Part shown: positions 1-12,000 of the stretch, in pieces
Position numbering within the stretch: position 1 is the first letter of the stretch
Layout: each line of letters starts with the position of its first letter
Source of the DNA: Sipunculus nudus
Lineage: Eukaryota > Annelida > Sipuncula > Golfingiida > Sipunculidae
Direction of reading: 5' to 3'
Length of the DNA: 64,000 bases
Assembly (NCBI GenBank): GCA_026874595.1
Contig: CM049317.1
Location: 9,956,382 to 10,020,381 of the forward strand
Notes under the pieces: model-generated
The model's database searches: none
What the model saw: the letters and a program-made list of their open reading frames with translations, nothing else
What the model was told of the DNA's origin: nothing
Position numbers and translations under genes: made by a program

Positions 1-1116
1 TTCATGCATACACTTAGCACCCCAGTGCAGGCTCAGGTATGTACTTAACAGGGGGACATCCAGGCAGAGGACTTTTCATGGCTGTATAACAAATGTCTCA
101 GGCTCACCCATTGTAGATTGTGTGCATTCCACAGGGTTAAACATCAGCTAGAGGTGGAAAAAGTCTGTGCTCTTGGCACACTCAGACTTAATTTTGTATT
201 ATCATATGAGTGTAGGTATTATCTATAATTTTGTAATATCATGTATAGGTATTAACTTTGACTTGTTCCAAAGGATGTAAAGATTCATGTTTCCTCCTGA
301 ATTCAGAATTTTATTACATCCAAATGTCTATGACAGTGTTTGATTATCTGATTACTGAGACTATATTGACTGTTTCCTAAGGTACAGAAAAGATCCTGCA
401 GTTTTGCCTTGGGATTGAATTATGTATGAGCATCTGTAGCATTGAACATGATAAATATGTTACTGTTTTTGAATGGTTAACATTACACTGTATTGTAACA
501 GCTAATGTAGAATGTCATAATAAAGATGCACAGAAGACCATTTTTTTGCATTTTCAAACTCCAGACTCTTAGCTACAGACTCATCAATAAAAAGGCAGTT
601 GTTTCCTGTATACATTCAGTGCCGTTTACCCAATCATGTACATACCCAGTCATGTACATGATTTTCAATGATAATGCGGTAAACATACCAAAAAGCCAAA
701 AAAGCAGTGTTTAAAAATATGCTATGATACATGCATCTGATAAACCAGGTATCGGACATTTACAAATATAAGCTGGAATTGGCACTAACTTTCAGTGTTT
801 TTGGTAATGCACGATTTATCTTGCAAGATGTTGAAGTGCTCTTGGTTCTGATCTCACATGTGATAAAAATATGTGATATTTCATTTGCATAGAGGTATGA
901 CAGAGGCTTGAGGGCTTTATTCTTTACAAGTGGTTTTTGTACATTTTTTGTATGATCAGCTTTATGAAAAATTACATCAGATCTGTCATGTTTGCCTACC
1001 AGAAAACTAATATTAATTTATGTGGCACTTTTATTTAAGTCCTAAGGTGTTAGTGTGAGAAAGTTCAAAAGTTCAGTATTTCCTCACAGTGGTTATCCAC
1101 TGGCCACTTTCCAGAA
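1..1116. other. No gene seen; AT-rich sequence
   Basis: I see no exon or known repeat here. The candidate microexon at 5411 starts in mid-codon, so an earlier light-chain exon must lie upstream. This stretch may therefore be intron of that gene, or intergenic if the first exon lies between here and 5411. Confidence 0.4.
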
Positions 1117-1303
1117 GCGGATCCAGGGGGGGTCCAGGGGGTCCAGACCCCCCTTTTCACCTGAAGCAACCTTTTTAAAGGGTTTAAGATGAAATTTTGT
1201 GGCCTGGACCCCCCTTTTCCGGACCCGATGACCTTTTTTTTAGGATTTCATTAGTCCTCCTGGGTTGGACCCCCCCCCCCCTTTTCCAAAATCCTGGATC
1301 CGC
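1117..1303. repeat. Palindromic GGATCC-ended MITE-like repeat
   Basis: The left end reads GCGGATCCAGG and the right end reads CCTGGATCCGC, an inverted pair. Between them are G and C tracts and two GGCCTGGACC/GGACCCCCC-type blocks. Related decayed pieces lie at 5164-5222, 38388-38500 and 52180-52371. There is no coding capacity. It looks like a short non-autonomous element; the class is uncertain. Confidence 0.6.
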
Positions 1304-1620
1304 CCCTGCTTTCCGTATCAGAGCAAACACTGGCATTATTTATTAGCAGTCTTTTCGTCCCTTAGATTGTGAACACAACGTAAATTTACCAAACTACCAG
1401 TAGCTGATAGAGCTATAGAGTTAAATATGTAATTCCTATCACTCAGTAAGTGTTAGTTTATATTTACTGTTTACTGTGTATTATTGATGAACCTTACGTT
1501 AGTCACCAGAGACATTTATTGATTCAATTTAGAATAAAAAATTCTTCAATAGAGTTGTTGATTTACAACCTGTCTGTACATTTTTCAGTACCCTGTAATG
1601 ACAGTGGTTGGTATTGAACC

Positions 1621-1640
1621 CCCCCCCCCCCCCCCCCCCA
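1621..1640 (+). repeat. Poly-C tract of about 20 bases
   Basis: Uninterrupted run of C. Similar tracts occur near 1270, 8861-8900, 14897, 25220 and 43063, with G runs near 3901 and 47506. Length is likely to be unreliable in the assembly. Confidence 0.9.
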
Positions 1641-1659
1641 AGTTCAGCCACAGTAACCT

Positions 1660-2330
1660 TTTAGCTCAGCTGACTATAAGTCTATAAGCTATAGTCCTGG
1701 TCCTTTGTCCGTCGTCTGTCCGTTCATTAACAGGGCACGTTTTAAAACCATTGGACCTATGAATCCAATATTCTGCATACCATTAGATGTCCCCAAAATC
1801 TCCTACCATACCAAAAATTTGGTCATTAGCACTTCGTTCCTTCGAGATATTAAGGAAAAACCTCCGTTTTCCATAAAAAGCCATTGTTACACTTCAAGGC
1901 TGCCTAATATCAAAACCACTGATCTGTTTTTGATCATATTTAGTATTCATATTCTTCCATACATTTTCTGTGCACATACCAAAAATTAGGTCAGTATTGG
2001 ATATTACTTTGAAGTTATGGGCCCAAATATTATGCAATTTTTAAAAGATCAGGAAATATATTTGCTCACTTAACATGAGAATTGCTGAAGCAGGAGACTT
2101 TTTTTTTCGGGAATATAACTTTATTTAATCAAGATTCTATTTTTTTACCCAAAATTAGATCTAAATTTTGCAAATTTGTCAAGTTATTAGCATAAATAAA
2201 AAATCAATACCTTAAATTTTGTCCAACTTTGGCAATGGCACATTTTTTCCCTGTAAGCACTGTTGATTTAATTTCATACATATATACATAAGGATTTAAT
2301 CTTTTAAAATCTGAAATTTCAAGGGAATTG
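1660..2330 (+). repeat. Dispersed repeat family B, copy 1
   Basis: It begins with a TTTTAGCTCAGCTGACTATA-type edge followed by a GTCCGTCGTCTGTCCG stretch. It then has blocks that recur, reverse-complemented, twice in tandem at 33120-34410. The copies share a block equivalent to the peptide [14 protein letters not shown], which also reads open in the other copies, but no domain is recognisable. I treat it as a non-coding dispersed repeat, with the open frames probably incidental. Confidence 0.65.
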
Positions 2331-2671
2331 TTTGAAAAGAGTAGCTTTTAATCATTTTTTTATACACCATGTCAAGTGTTGTTTACATCTTGCCCACCTA
2401 GTAGTACAGCCTTCACTTGCATTATCTAGCTGGTGCATAAACTAGATGAATGTTATAATTTTCTGTATTTTATTTTAGTCTTGGCTATGCTACTTTTTTA
2501 TTTTGTATTGTACCACCAGGGTTACAATGATTAAAGTGCACATTTAATTGTGTCCACAAAGTGATGTATTGCTATGAAAGTGTGGATGTTCATCAGATAA
2601 GTAATGCTTTACTTCAGAAGAGTAAAACTTCACCAGGTGTGAAATTGACTATTAATTCCAGTAATTAATTG

Positions 2672-3964
2672 TATCCCCAGACAAAGTTTGGGGATACTAT
2701 GTTTTCATCCCGGTACCCCCGCCGCCGCATATAAATCTTGTTGGTGCAGTAACTCAAAAAATATTTCACAGATCTATACCAAACTTGGTATATGTATAGA
2801 TATGTGTGCGAGGACAATGCCTATTTAAAATGAGGCCATGACCTTTCCTATGAGAGTGGCCTTGACCTTGAATAGGTCCAATTTTGGGGAAAATCACACA
2901 AATTCTTAAATATCTCAAGAAATCTTGCATGGATTGATCCCAAAATCAAGTTGATGGAAGATCATGGATAGTCATGTCATGTACTGGAAACAAATGGCAC
3001 CACCTGTTATTCTTTTACTTGTTTTCATGCCATTTAATACCCCCATCATTGCCACTTAACAGTACTGTGAGCATAATAAGTAAAAAATTAATGGTCAGAT
3101 TTCTTTCATATTATGCATATACATAGATATGGATTATGGAATGATGTTTATTCAAATTGGGGTCATGACCTTTCCTATGAGAGTGGCCTCGACCTTGAAT
3201 ATTGCCATATATGGTGAAAATCACACAAAATCATTAATATTTCAATAAAGGATGCATTGATTGGTCCAAAAATCAACTTGAATGAAGATCTTGGATAGTA
3301 ATGTCATGTACCGGAAACAGGTGGCGCAACCTGTTATTCTTTTACTTGTTTTCATGCCTTTTAATACCCCCATCATTGCCACTTAACAGTACTGTGAGCA
3401 TTATAAGTCAAAAACTATCAGACAGATTTCTTTCATATTATGCATATATATAGGCATGGGTTATGGGATGATGTATATATAAATTGGGGTCATGACCTTT
3501 CCTATTAGAGTGGCCTTGACCTTGAATTTTGCCATATATGGTGAAAATCGCACAAAATCATTAATATCTAAATAAGGGATGCATTGATTGGTCCAAAAAT
3601 CAACTTGACCAAAGATCTTGGATAGTGTTGTCATGTACCGGAAACTGATAGTGCCACCTGTTATTCTTTTACTTGTTTTCATGCCATTTAATACCCCATC
3701 ATTGCCACTTAACAATACTGTGAGCATTATAAGTCAAAAACTAATGGATAGTTTTTTTTCATATTATGCATATACATAGACATGGGTTAGCGGATGATGT
3801 ATGTTGAAATTGGGGTCATGACTTTTTCTATGAGAGTGACCTTTTCTATGAGTGTGGTCTGATATTAATTGTTGCTGATGATGGGGGGCCTATTCTTAAA
3901 GGGGGGGGGGGGGGAATAATTGTCTGGGGATACTATGGCACCTGCGGTGCCAAGAAATATCTAG
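2672..3964 (+). mobile_element. Helentron-like non-autonomous element 1
   Basis: The 5' end is a hairpin TATCCCC...GGGGATA (2672-2695). The 3' end is a perfect hairpin GGCACCTGCGGTGCC (3938-3952), then nine bases, then terminal CTAG (3961-3964) followed by T. The core holds three to four tandem units of about 323 bp, seen by spacing of GGTCATGACCTTTCCTATGA near 2840, 3167, 3491 and 3813. A G run lies at 3901-3914. A 3' hairpin just before a CTRR end and insertion next to T are hallmarks of Helitron/Helentron elements. It has no protein coding and so depends on an autonomous partner elsewhere. Confidence 0.7.
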
Positions 3965-4565
3965 TTATAGCTGAGATTGTAATTAGCATAATGATATTGT
4001 TTGTCCCTCATTCAACCAACAGTGTGTATAATTTATTTTTAAAAGATGTTTTTATTTTATCAAATTTACTGAATCTTTTATTTTATTCCGGCGAATAAAA
4101 TTAAGCATGTACCGGAAACTCCAATGTGCAAAACTTTTTAATAGGGATTCAAGGAATAATCTTGTAGATACCATGTTGTGGCATTATTTTCTTTTAAATT
4201 CAGTTTAAACATTTGATTTAAAAATAATAAAATATATGTGTATGCATAATATGACCCAATATGAGCTACACTCTTGATATGTAATGATTGCAACTTAGAA
4301 TTCTAATATTTTAACTTATATTTTTAGTTTTTTTATTACAAATTTATAACACTTGTAAATAAAAAAATGAATCTGATAAAAACTATTAAAGGAAAAAGTG
4401 GATATGTTAAAAATATAGGCTAATATATAAACTTAAATGCATTATTCCCTTAAAAGTGAAATAAAGGTGTTAGTCCATTCTGTCCACTTGCCTGTCCATC
4501 TGTAAATTTTTCATATGCATCACAGTATCTCAAAACTTTTACTGTTTTTCTTCATGACAGTCTTG
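3965..4565. other. No gene seen; AT-rich spacer
   Basis: Very AT-rich, with no exon signals or repeat boundaries that I can support. It separates Helentron-like element 1 from repeat family A. Confidence 0.4.
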
Positions 4566-5163
4566 TCAGAGTATTGTTTGGCTAAAACTGAATAAATACC
4601 AGGCATGGTGCGAATACTTTGCAAATGTATTTGAATACGAATATGAATATGTACTCCATTATAAAATTTCTTGCATAAGAATGGGAATTCAGGTAAAAAT
4701 GAAAGTATTTGAATACCAGTGCGAATACTTTCAAAATGTATTCATGAATGCATTCATGAATATATTCTATAATATTATTTTAATAATCATTTCAGTTATA
4801 TTTTATTAAAAAAAAATATATGATTCTCTTATTATTTTAATAAAAATTATATTTGGCACAAAATTTGTAATTAAATTTTAATAAATAGTTAAACTCTAAT
4901 ATCTTATATGTGCTGCTTATCAGTTATATGGCCAAGCCAAAATCTGTATGACAATAGCACTCCATTTGTTAATAAAATAAATGAAATCAATCTCTTCCCT
5001 GTCTCCAAAGAAACTATCAAAATCATACACAAGCTAAACACAAACAACTCATAATACAGCTTATATTTATTTCCACACAAAACCAGCATGTGCCTCATTT
5101 CAAAATCATATTTTTTTATCATATATAACAGCTGAGCGCCGTGACCCATGGGTCCCTTGTTTT
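4566..5163 (-). repeat. Dispersed repeat family A, copy 1
   Basis: About 600 bp matching 31805-32400 in inverted orientation. The clearest end, read on the - strand, is AACAAGGGACCCATGGGTCA. The first 240 bp hold an open frame in both copies ([14 protein letters not shown] and [14 protein letters not shown]), but the frames diverge after about 55 residues and resemble no known protein. No terminal inverted repeat is evident. The class is unknown. Confidence 0.65.
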
Positions 5164-5222
5164 CAATGGGTTCAACAAATTTTGGTTTGGCCCCCCTTTT
5201 CCATAATCGTGGATCTGCCCCT
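5164..5222. repeat. Fragment of the GGATCC-ended repeat
   Basis: Contains GGCCCCCCTTTTCC and GTGGATCTGCCCCTGG, matching the right end of the repeat at 1117-1303. It directly abuts repeat family A. Confidence 0.45.
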
Positions 5223-5410
5223 GGTATTTATATTGCCCTAGGGCATGATTTAACAAGGCAGAATTATAAGAAAGGTTTCATGAAGGGAGTATTGTTGTTA
5301 CTTAATTAGTAGAAACTGGCCAAAACTGAAGGATGAGTGTAGCTTGAATATCACAATGTGGGTCAGTCTTTGTCAGTACAACCATGATTGTGTAGTGTGA
5401 TGTATTTCAG

Positions 5411-5431
5411 AGCAAGAAGATGACCAACCAG
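5411..5431 (+). CDS. Candidate 21-nt microexon of the myosin light chain
   Basis: It is bounded by TGTATTTCAG before and GTACAAAAT after. It enters and leaves in phase 1, as the exon at 14594 needs. Read in that frame it gives QEDDQP and completes a Glu codon with the next exon (EFQETF). This aligns with the ...TEDQ..EFQE... N-terminus typical of Mlc-c/MYL6. MYL6 genes also split this region into tiny exons. The alternative is a chance match: the exon is short and 9.2 kb from the next. Confidence 0.5.
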
Positions 5432-8400
5432 GTACAAAATGTTTAGTTAATAATATATGGATTACTTACCAGGTGACCGGAGAAATATGTCAGAACCAAA
5501 TTATTATCTTGTGTTTGTACTGTTGACTAACAAAAAAAAAAAAAGGGGGGGGGGGGAGGTAAAGTTTATTTGAAGTTTCATTTATTTTCTTTTATTTATA
5601 ATTACCCATCTTAATATGTCCATGTGGTTATCTTGGACATATTTGTCATAATTATGTGCAGAGTGGCTTTATTTATGCTGTCTTGTGATTGGTGTGTTTG
5701 TTTTGTTATTTTATGTTGTGCATCATGTGATATGATGTATAAGCCAAGAATTTACAGTAAAAATAAATCAATAAAAAATCTTATCAAAGGAATCCTATAC
5801 AAACTGGTGAAGAAGTGAAAAGTAAATGTTCTTCAGCATAGTCAGTACCAGAAGAAATGAAAATTGTTAACTCAGTATCGTCAGTACAGTCAAGAAATCA
5901 TATAATTTAGACTGGTCTTAACTTTGAATATTCTCTGGGTGATGATTTTACTTAATTCATATTTTTGAATAAAAAATAGAATTATAGGTTGTATTCTTTC
6001 TTTTATATTCATTATATCAGATATCAGTATATGTGGTATTTTGGATGTCAATTCTTATTCCGTTACTGACCGAGTCATGTATTTTTCAGAGGAAGGCAAA
6101 CAAGGTCAAATGGGTACAGACATTAAGTAGTTTATATATTATTACTGTCAGGGTGGTGAGGTACACTCACAAGGTCACAAAGCCCACTGTCTCATCTTAC
6201 ATGTTATCACTTACTAATATGGGGTAAGAGTGAGGTACTGTGATTTGAGGTATTTAGATTTATCAGAATATCACTAGATATTTTGTCAGCACCACTTACA
6301 CAGATATTTGTGGGAACTAGAAGTTTATTGTGTGACCAGTGTCTCAGTGTCAACAGGGAGTGCACTATTTTTGGTTTCAACACTGACATGCAAGGATATC
6401 TATGTTTATCTTAAAACAAAGATGTCCACGATTTAATACACCCAGTGTTCTTATAATCGTGTGTGTGCAGAGTTGAGATGACATAAATTTGTTACATCCA
6501 CAAAAGAAGTTGGATGGAGTTTATGTTTTCATCTCTGTCTTTGTGTTTGTTGTTTACCTGTCAGTTCTTAGCCACCTTGGAAATGGGGGAAACCCTGGAA
6601 AGGGGATTTTAATTTTTCCAGACAAGGAGAGTCAGGCAATCGGAGAACAAGTTACTCAAATCATGGATAAGTCAGGGAGTTTCTTTACCCAAAAGATATA
6701 TTTTGCTCGTCATGCTGTATTTTTTCACATATCCAAATAATATATCTTTTGAATGGCTGGCTATTTTATTCCCGTGAAAAAGTTAAAATAAGTATTCATG
6801 CATTTCCATCTTTAATCTGCAAAAATTGAGGGGGAAAAATCAGCAAATTTTGTTGTTATTAAATGCAGGAAACCCTGTTTATGAATGAACTTTTAAATAA
6901 GAGTTACACTGGTAATGCTTAATGCTGCCAGACTTGGGCACATCCCCTGATAAACTGAAAGTTTTTAATTGTATTTCCCCCTGGAAATACAGATAAAAAA
7001 TATTGTTCATGAAATCTGTACCTGTTTTTAGGTATTGATTTTGGTCTGAGTTGTTAAAAGTCATATCAACCCACCTGCAATGATAAATAATTTATTTATT
7101 GGTTAATAATGCCAACCAATGAACCAAATATTTAGGTGTAAGATAAAATGAAAAACTGAGTGAAAATGCATTTCAAGTAGGGATGTAACAATGCAACGAA
7201 TTGTTTATGTCTTTATTTGCAACTCTCAATTAAATTGTAATCAATTCTTAACCTCCAAAGTCAAAATTGGTTTGTTTAATCATTATTTTTGGCAAAACCA
7301 CCAGAAAGCCCTCTGTTGTGCTGTAACATTTGACATACATGCCAAAATGTTGAGGCCATGTATCTTGTTTGTGCCTCAGATCTAATTTCCACACCACTCC
7401 ATTTACATAGAAATGTGGGGATAAATGGAGGGAGAGCTTCATAATTTCTTTACTTACTAAATAAACAAATATTCATTGTTGAATATTTGCTTTTATGCTT
7501 TTATTTAAAAGAAGTTAAAGAATAGAAAAATCAATTCTAAGTCCCCACAGAATTCACAGACTTAATTTCAGTTAATGTTCAGTGATTGTTCCCTCTGCTG
7601 AACAGAAGGAATGGTTGACTATAACAGTATAACATTAAATATGCTGCATAATATAAACATGCAGTCATAGTACTAGTACCTGTGGACATATGAACACCTG
7701 TTTGCGGCAGTTCTTGTTTGTGAACCTGTGTTATTGATTTTCAGGGAACCCAAGAGCCATGCAAGGTACAATAAGTTTGTTTTTATTCCCCTATGCATTA
7801 TTCTCCGGGCAGCCTGTGATATACTTGTGCTGTATATGCTGTCATCACATTCCATCCCATTCCCAGGTGTTGCTGATGTGTGATTTTGCCAGCAGCATGT
7901 AGCAAGTGTGTGTTAACAGTTATGTGGCTGCATTGTTATTCAGTTTCTAAAACAACAGTTGGAGTTAATTTTGGGGACATTTAATTTAAGGGTTTGAAAA
8001 TAATATAAGCCCAATATATTGGTGGCTAACTGGGTAAGCGGTCCTTTAGATATGCTATACAAACTAATAAATTTCAAGATGATAAATTAGTAAAAAAAAT
8101 GTGTGAAATTCCATGTGTTTTGAGTCTTTTAATTTATTATACCTCACATTTGGTTAATTTGAAACTTATAAATTTCAGATACTTATGTAATTTAACATGA
8201 CAGTAGATGTCTTGTGAAATTCAACCTGTTTATGGTTTCTTGATCAAATAAAGATCTTTCACTTTTCAGGTCATATTAGCAGAAAAAGTAAAACTGACCT
8301 TATTTATAAAACTACTACTAACTGTCTGGTGTGATCAACATGCCAACAGCACCCTCTAATTGTGAATGACTGAACTAGTACCCTGTGTACAGAGATTGGT

Positions 8401-9003
8401 GATAGTCATATGAGAGTTACAATTCCTGTGGTTTATATCAGTCTTGGGCCAGAGGATAAGTGTTAACATCCAGCTCTAACTACTACCACGGCAAACAGGC
8501 ATTTCAAGTGATTGATGCACCAGCGAATTCTTGTACTTTAAAGGATGACTAATAGTTTAAAGCATGTTTTTACTGCTTGTGAAATGCCATTGTTCTTTTA
8601 ATGCTTTCGCAGGCTAGGCTGCAGTAAATACCTATACTCTGCACAGGGAAATAACCATATTGCTATCGTGAAGTCATGAATATTGAATAATTTGCCATTC
8701 AGCACTTTTTACGTTAACATGTGGTTCGTGATCATGCCACCTGCAGCTGTGATTGTATGCCACGGAAACAACAATTACTGGCTCACTAATGCACAGGTGC
8801 ACACTTCCATGTTTATATCCAAGTTGATTACTTACTCCTCTGATTCACATTTCTCTTATCCCCCCCCCCCCCCCGACCTCCCCCCCCCCCCCCCCCCCCA
8901 CACAAGACACAGTGCTTGGACCAGTTATAAAAAATTGTATGCTGAAACACTATTTAATAACTCAAGGATTTTTCTCTTTTTTTATTCTGTGGGAAACCCA
9001 TTT

Positions 9004-9041
<38 letters not shown>

Positions 9042-12000
9042 GTCAGAGACGAGATTGAAATCCAGGCGGATTTTAAATTCGCCTAGACGAGATTGCGATT
9101 GTGATCTTGCCTAGGCGAGATTGCAATTGTGATCTCGGCTAGACAGATTTTAAACTTGCCTAGACGAGATCACAATCGCAATCTCGCCTAGGCGAGATTA
9201 AAATCCCATCATGGAGCAGGCCAGGATTTTAATCTCGCCTAGGCGAGTTTAAAATCCGTCTGGTGTCATCCAGGCGAGTTTAAAATCTGCCTGATATTAC
9301 TTAGGCGAGTTTAAAATCTGCCTAGGTGAGATTAAAATAGTGATCTGATCTAATATCCTAATATATTAAGCATTGTAATTGACATATGAAAGATGTTTTC
9401 AGTCGGATTTTCAATATTTTAACACTGAATGGTTATATATAGTTAAAAGGTAATATATTTATTAATATTTACAGAATATTATAGTATTAATGTAATAATT
9501 AACTTTTTTACAGTAATGTAATAATTATTCATGTGATAATTAACATTAATTTTGGAAACAGAATTATGAATTAGATATTTGATTATTATTTGCACCTTTG
9601 ATGTGTTTCATGTGGGCTACAGCATCCTTATTATACCAATTATTTAATAAACATTAATTAATCTTTATTTTTGTTCTCCAGTTTTCTTAACAACCTTGGG
9701 ATTGTAAATATCACTTATAATTTTTACAAAAAAAATAATTTGTAATTGTATTTAAATATATGGCAATTAGAGAGTAACAAGAGGTATATTGAAGCACACC
9801 TATGAGATATTATGAAGAGCAAATCTGGGGGAAAAAGTCATCCACTTGCATATTGAATCAATCATAGATAGATAGAGAGACAGATAGAGAGATTAGTCTA
9901 TATAGCTAATACTTCACTATTTAATGAGTATATTACCCATTAACATAAACAATCATCCTATTTGATAATTCTTACAGGACAAACAGAACAAATTAGTTGG
10001 TTGATCTGGTTCAAATGTTTCTTTTCACCCAGGTATTCAACACTCAACAGTCAAAACATGTACACTTATGGTACAAAATATGCAGGGTATCAGTATTTAT
10101 GATGGACTTTGATACACCATCCATTTTATAGGTAATTAAACATCATATGAGAAAAAGTAAAAGTTGATACACAGATGTATGCAAGTGAATATTTCTTTGT
10201 CTTATTTAGTCTTTTCTTATATTTATAATGTATATAATATTCTTCTGATCTTTTTTTTAATGTTTTGTGAGGCATTTTTTGAAGCTTCAATATTTATGTA
10301 GACTGTGTTACAAGATAACTGCCTTTTTTTGGACAGTATTATATCATATCAGAAAATATATGATTTCTAGATTCATAGAGTAATAGACCATTTATGCATG
10401 TGAACATGCATTGAATTATATTGATAAAAATAAATGAGCTATGTTCCTTTTGTCTTTTTAAAATACTACATTACTAATATTACTAATACCAGTTTCCCTT
10501 CAAATTAATATTGACAACAAAATTATTATGTAAATAGCCAACATCATATATCATTTGAATATGCCATATACAATACCAATGTAGTCTCTTATTACATAGT
10601 TTATAAATAAAAATATAAAATAAAAAAATTAATGTTAATTATCACATAAATATTATAATAATCTGTAAATAATATTAAATATATATTACTTGTGAACTAT
10701 ACATAACCATATTAATAAAAAATATATAATATAAAATTTTCCATTTCCCAAATTAATGTTAATTATTAATTAATAATATAATATTCTGTAAATATTAATA
10801 AATATATTACTTGTGAACTATACGTAACCATTCAGTGTTAAAATATTGAAAATCCGACTGAAAACATCTTTCAGAAGTCAATTACAATGCATAATTTATT
10901 GGGAAATTAGATCAGATCACTATTTTAATCTCGCCTAGGCAGATTTTAAACTCGCCCAGGTGATATCAGGCAGATTTTAAACTTGCCTGGATGACACCAG
11001 ACAGATTTTAAACTCGCCTAGGCAAGATTAAAATCATGGCCTGCTCCATGATGGATTTTAATCTCGCCTAGGCGAGATTGCGATTGTGATCTCGTCCAGG
11101 CGAGTTTAAAATCTGTCTAGCCGAGATCACAATTGCAATCTCGCCTAGGCAAGATCACAATCGCAATCTCGTCTAGGCGAATTTAAAATCCGCCTGGATT
11201 TCAATCTCGTCTCTGACATATATATATATATATACTACTAGTATACAGTCCAATCTGTCTGAAAGACCACCTGTCAAGGCCACAGGTCTGTCTATTCAGA
11301 CCACCCCGCAGTCAACTGAAATCATTTACATTAGTTATAACTGACCTGTCTAATAAGACCACTTGTGAATTAAGACCACTTTCAGCCAGTCCTAGAATTG
11401 GTTATATAACATGGGGTTTCACTGTTTTTGCTTATTTGTGTTTCATGCCAAGGTTTAACTGACTGAGAATATTTTCAGTTGCATTCATTTTGTTTTTTTC
11501 ACTCAAGGTATTAATATTAATGTTTGCTTGTGTAATACTTATTATTACATTAATTCACATTTACCACATATTGCTCTCTGTATCTTGGTGAAGGAGTGTT
11601 TGGTAAATTTTGTTTTACTAGGGGCACTAAGTACGCCAAATAAATGACATAAATTAAGAAACTTGGTTGAATTCTGAAACCTGATTTCATTATTTTATAT
11701 GATCAACTATAATATTTGAATTTAGCAGCTCTAGCAATATGATAGATCTCATACGGTTTTCATAGAGTTGCTAAATTCAGTGTATTTCAGAGTACAATTG
11801 GTCTTCATCTTTCATGTTAGAAATATTTGAAATTTTGTTTTAACTTATTAAACCATAGATCTCTGAGGATGGCCTTGAGTGTCATATGTCATAGTCCTAT
11901 GCATATTCATGTACAACAAAATGCATTTAACACTCCTCATCCAGCATACTCTCATTGCAACACCTGCGCTCATTGGTCTGATAACTCCGTTTCTGGCACA

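Noticed and set aside
5620-5818. Small + strand ORF near the microexon as the light-chain start
   Set aside because: Hydrophobic, unrelated to light chains and wrongly placed (downstream of the microexon).
8683-9114. 143-residue open frame with a proline run
   Set aside because: It is created by poly-C and CA runs and the foldback arm; no family or splice logic.
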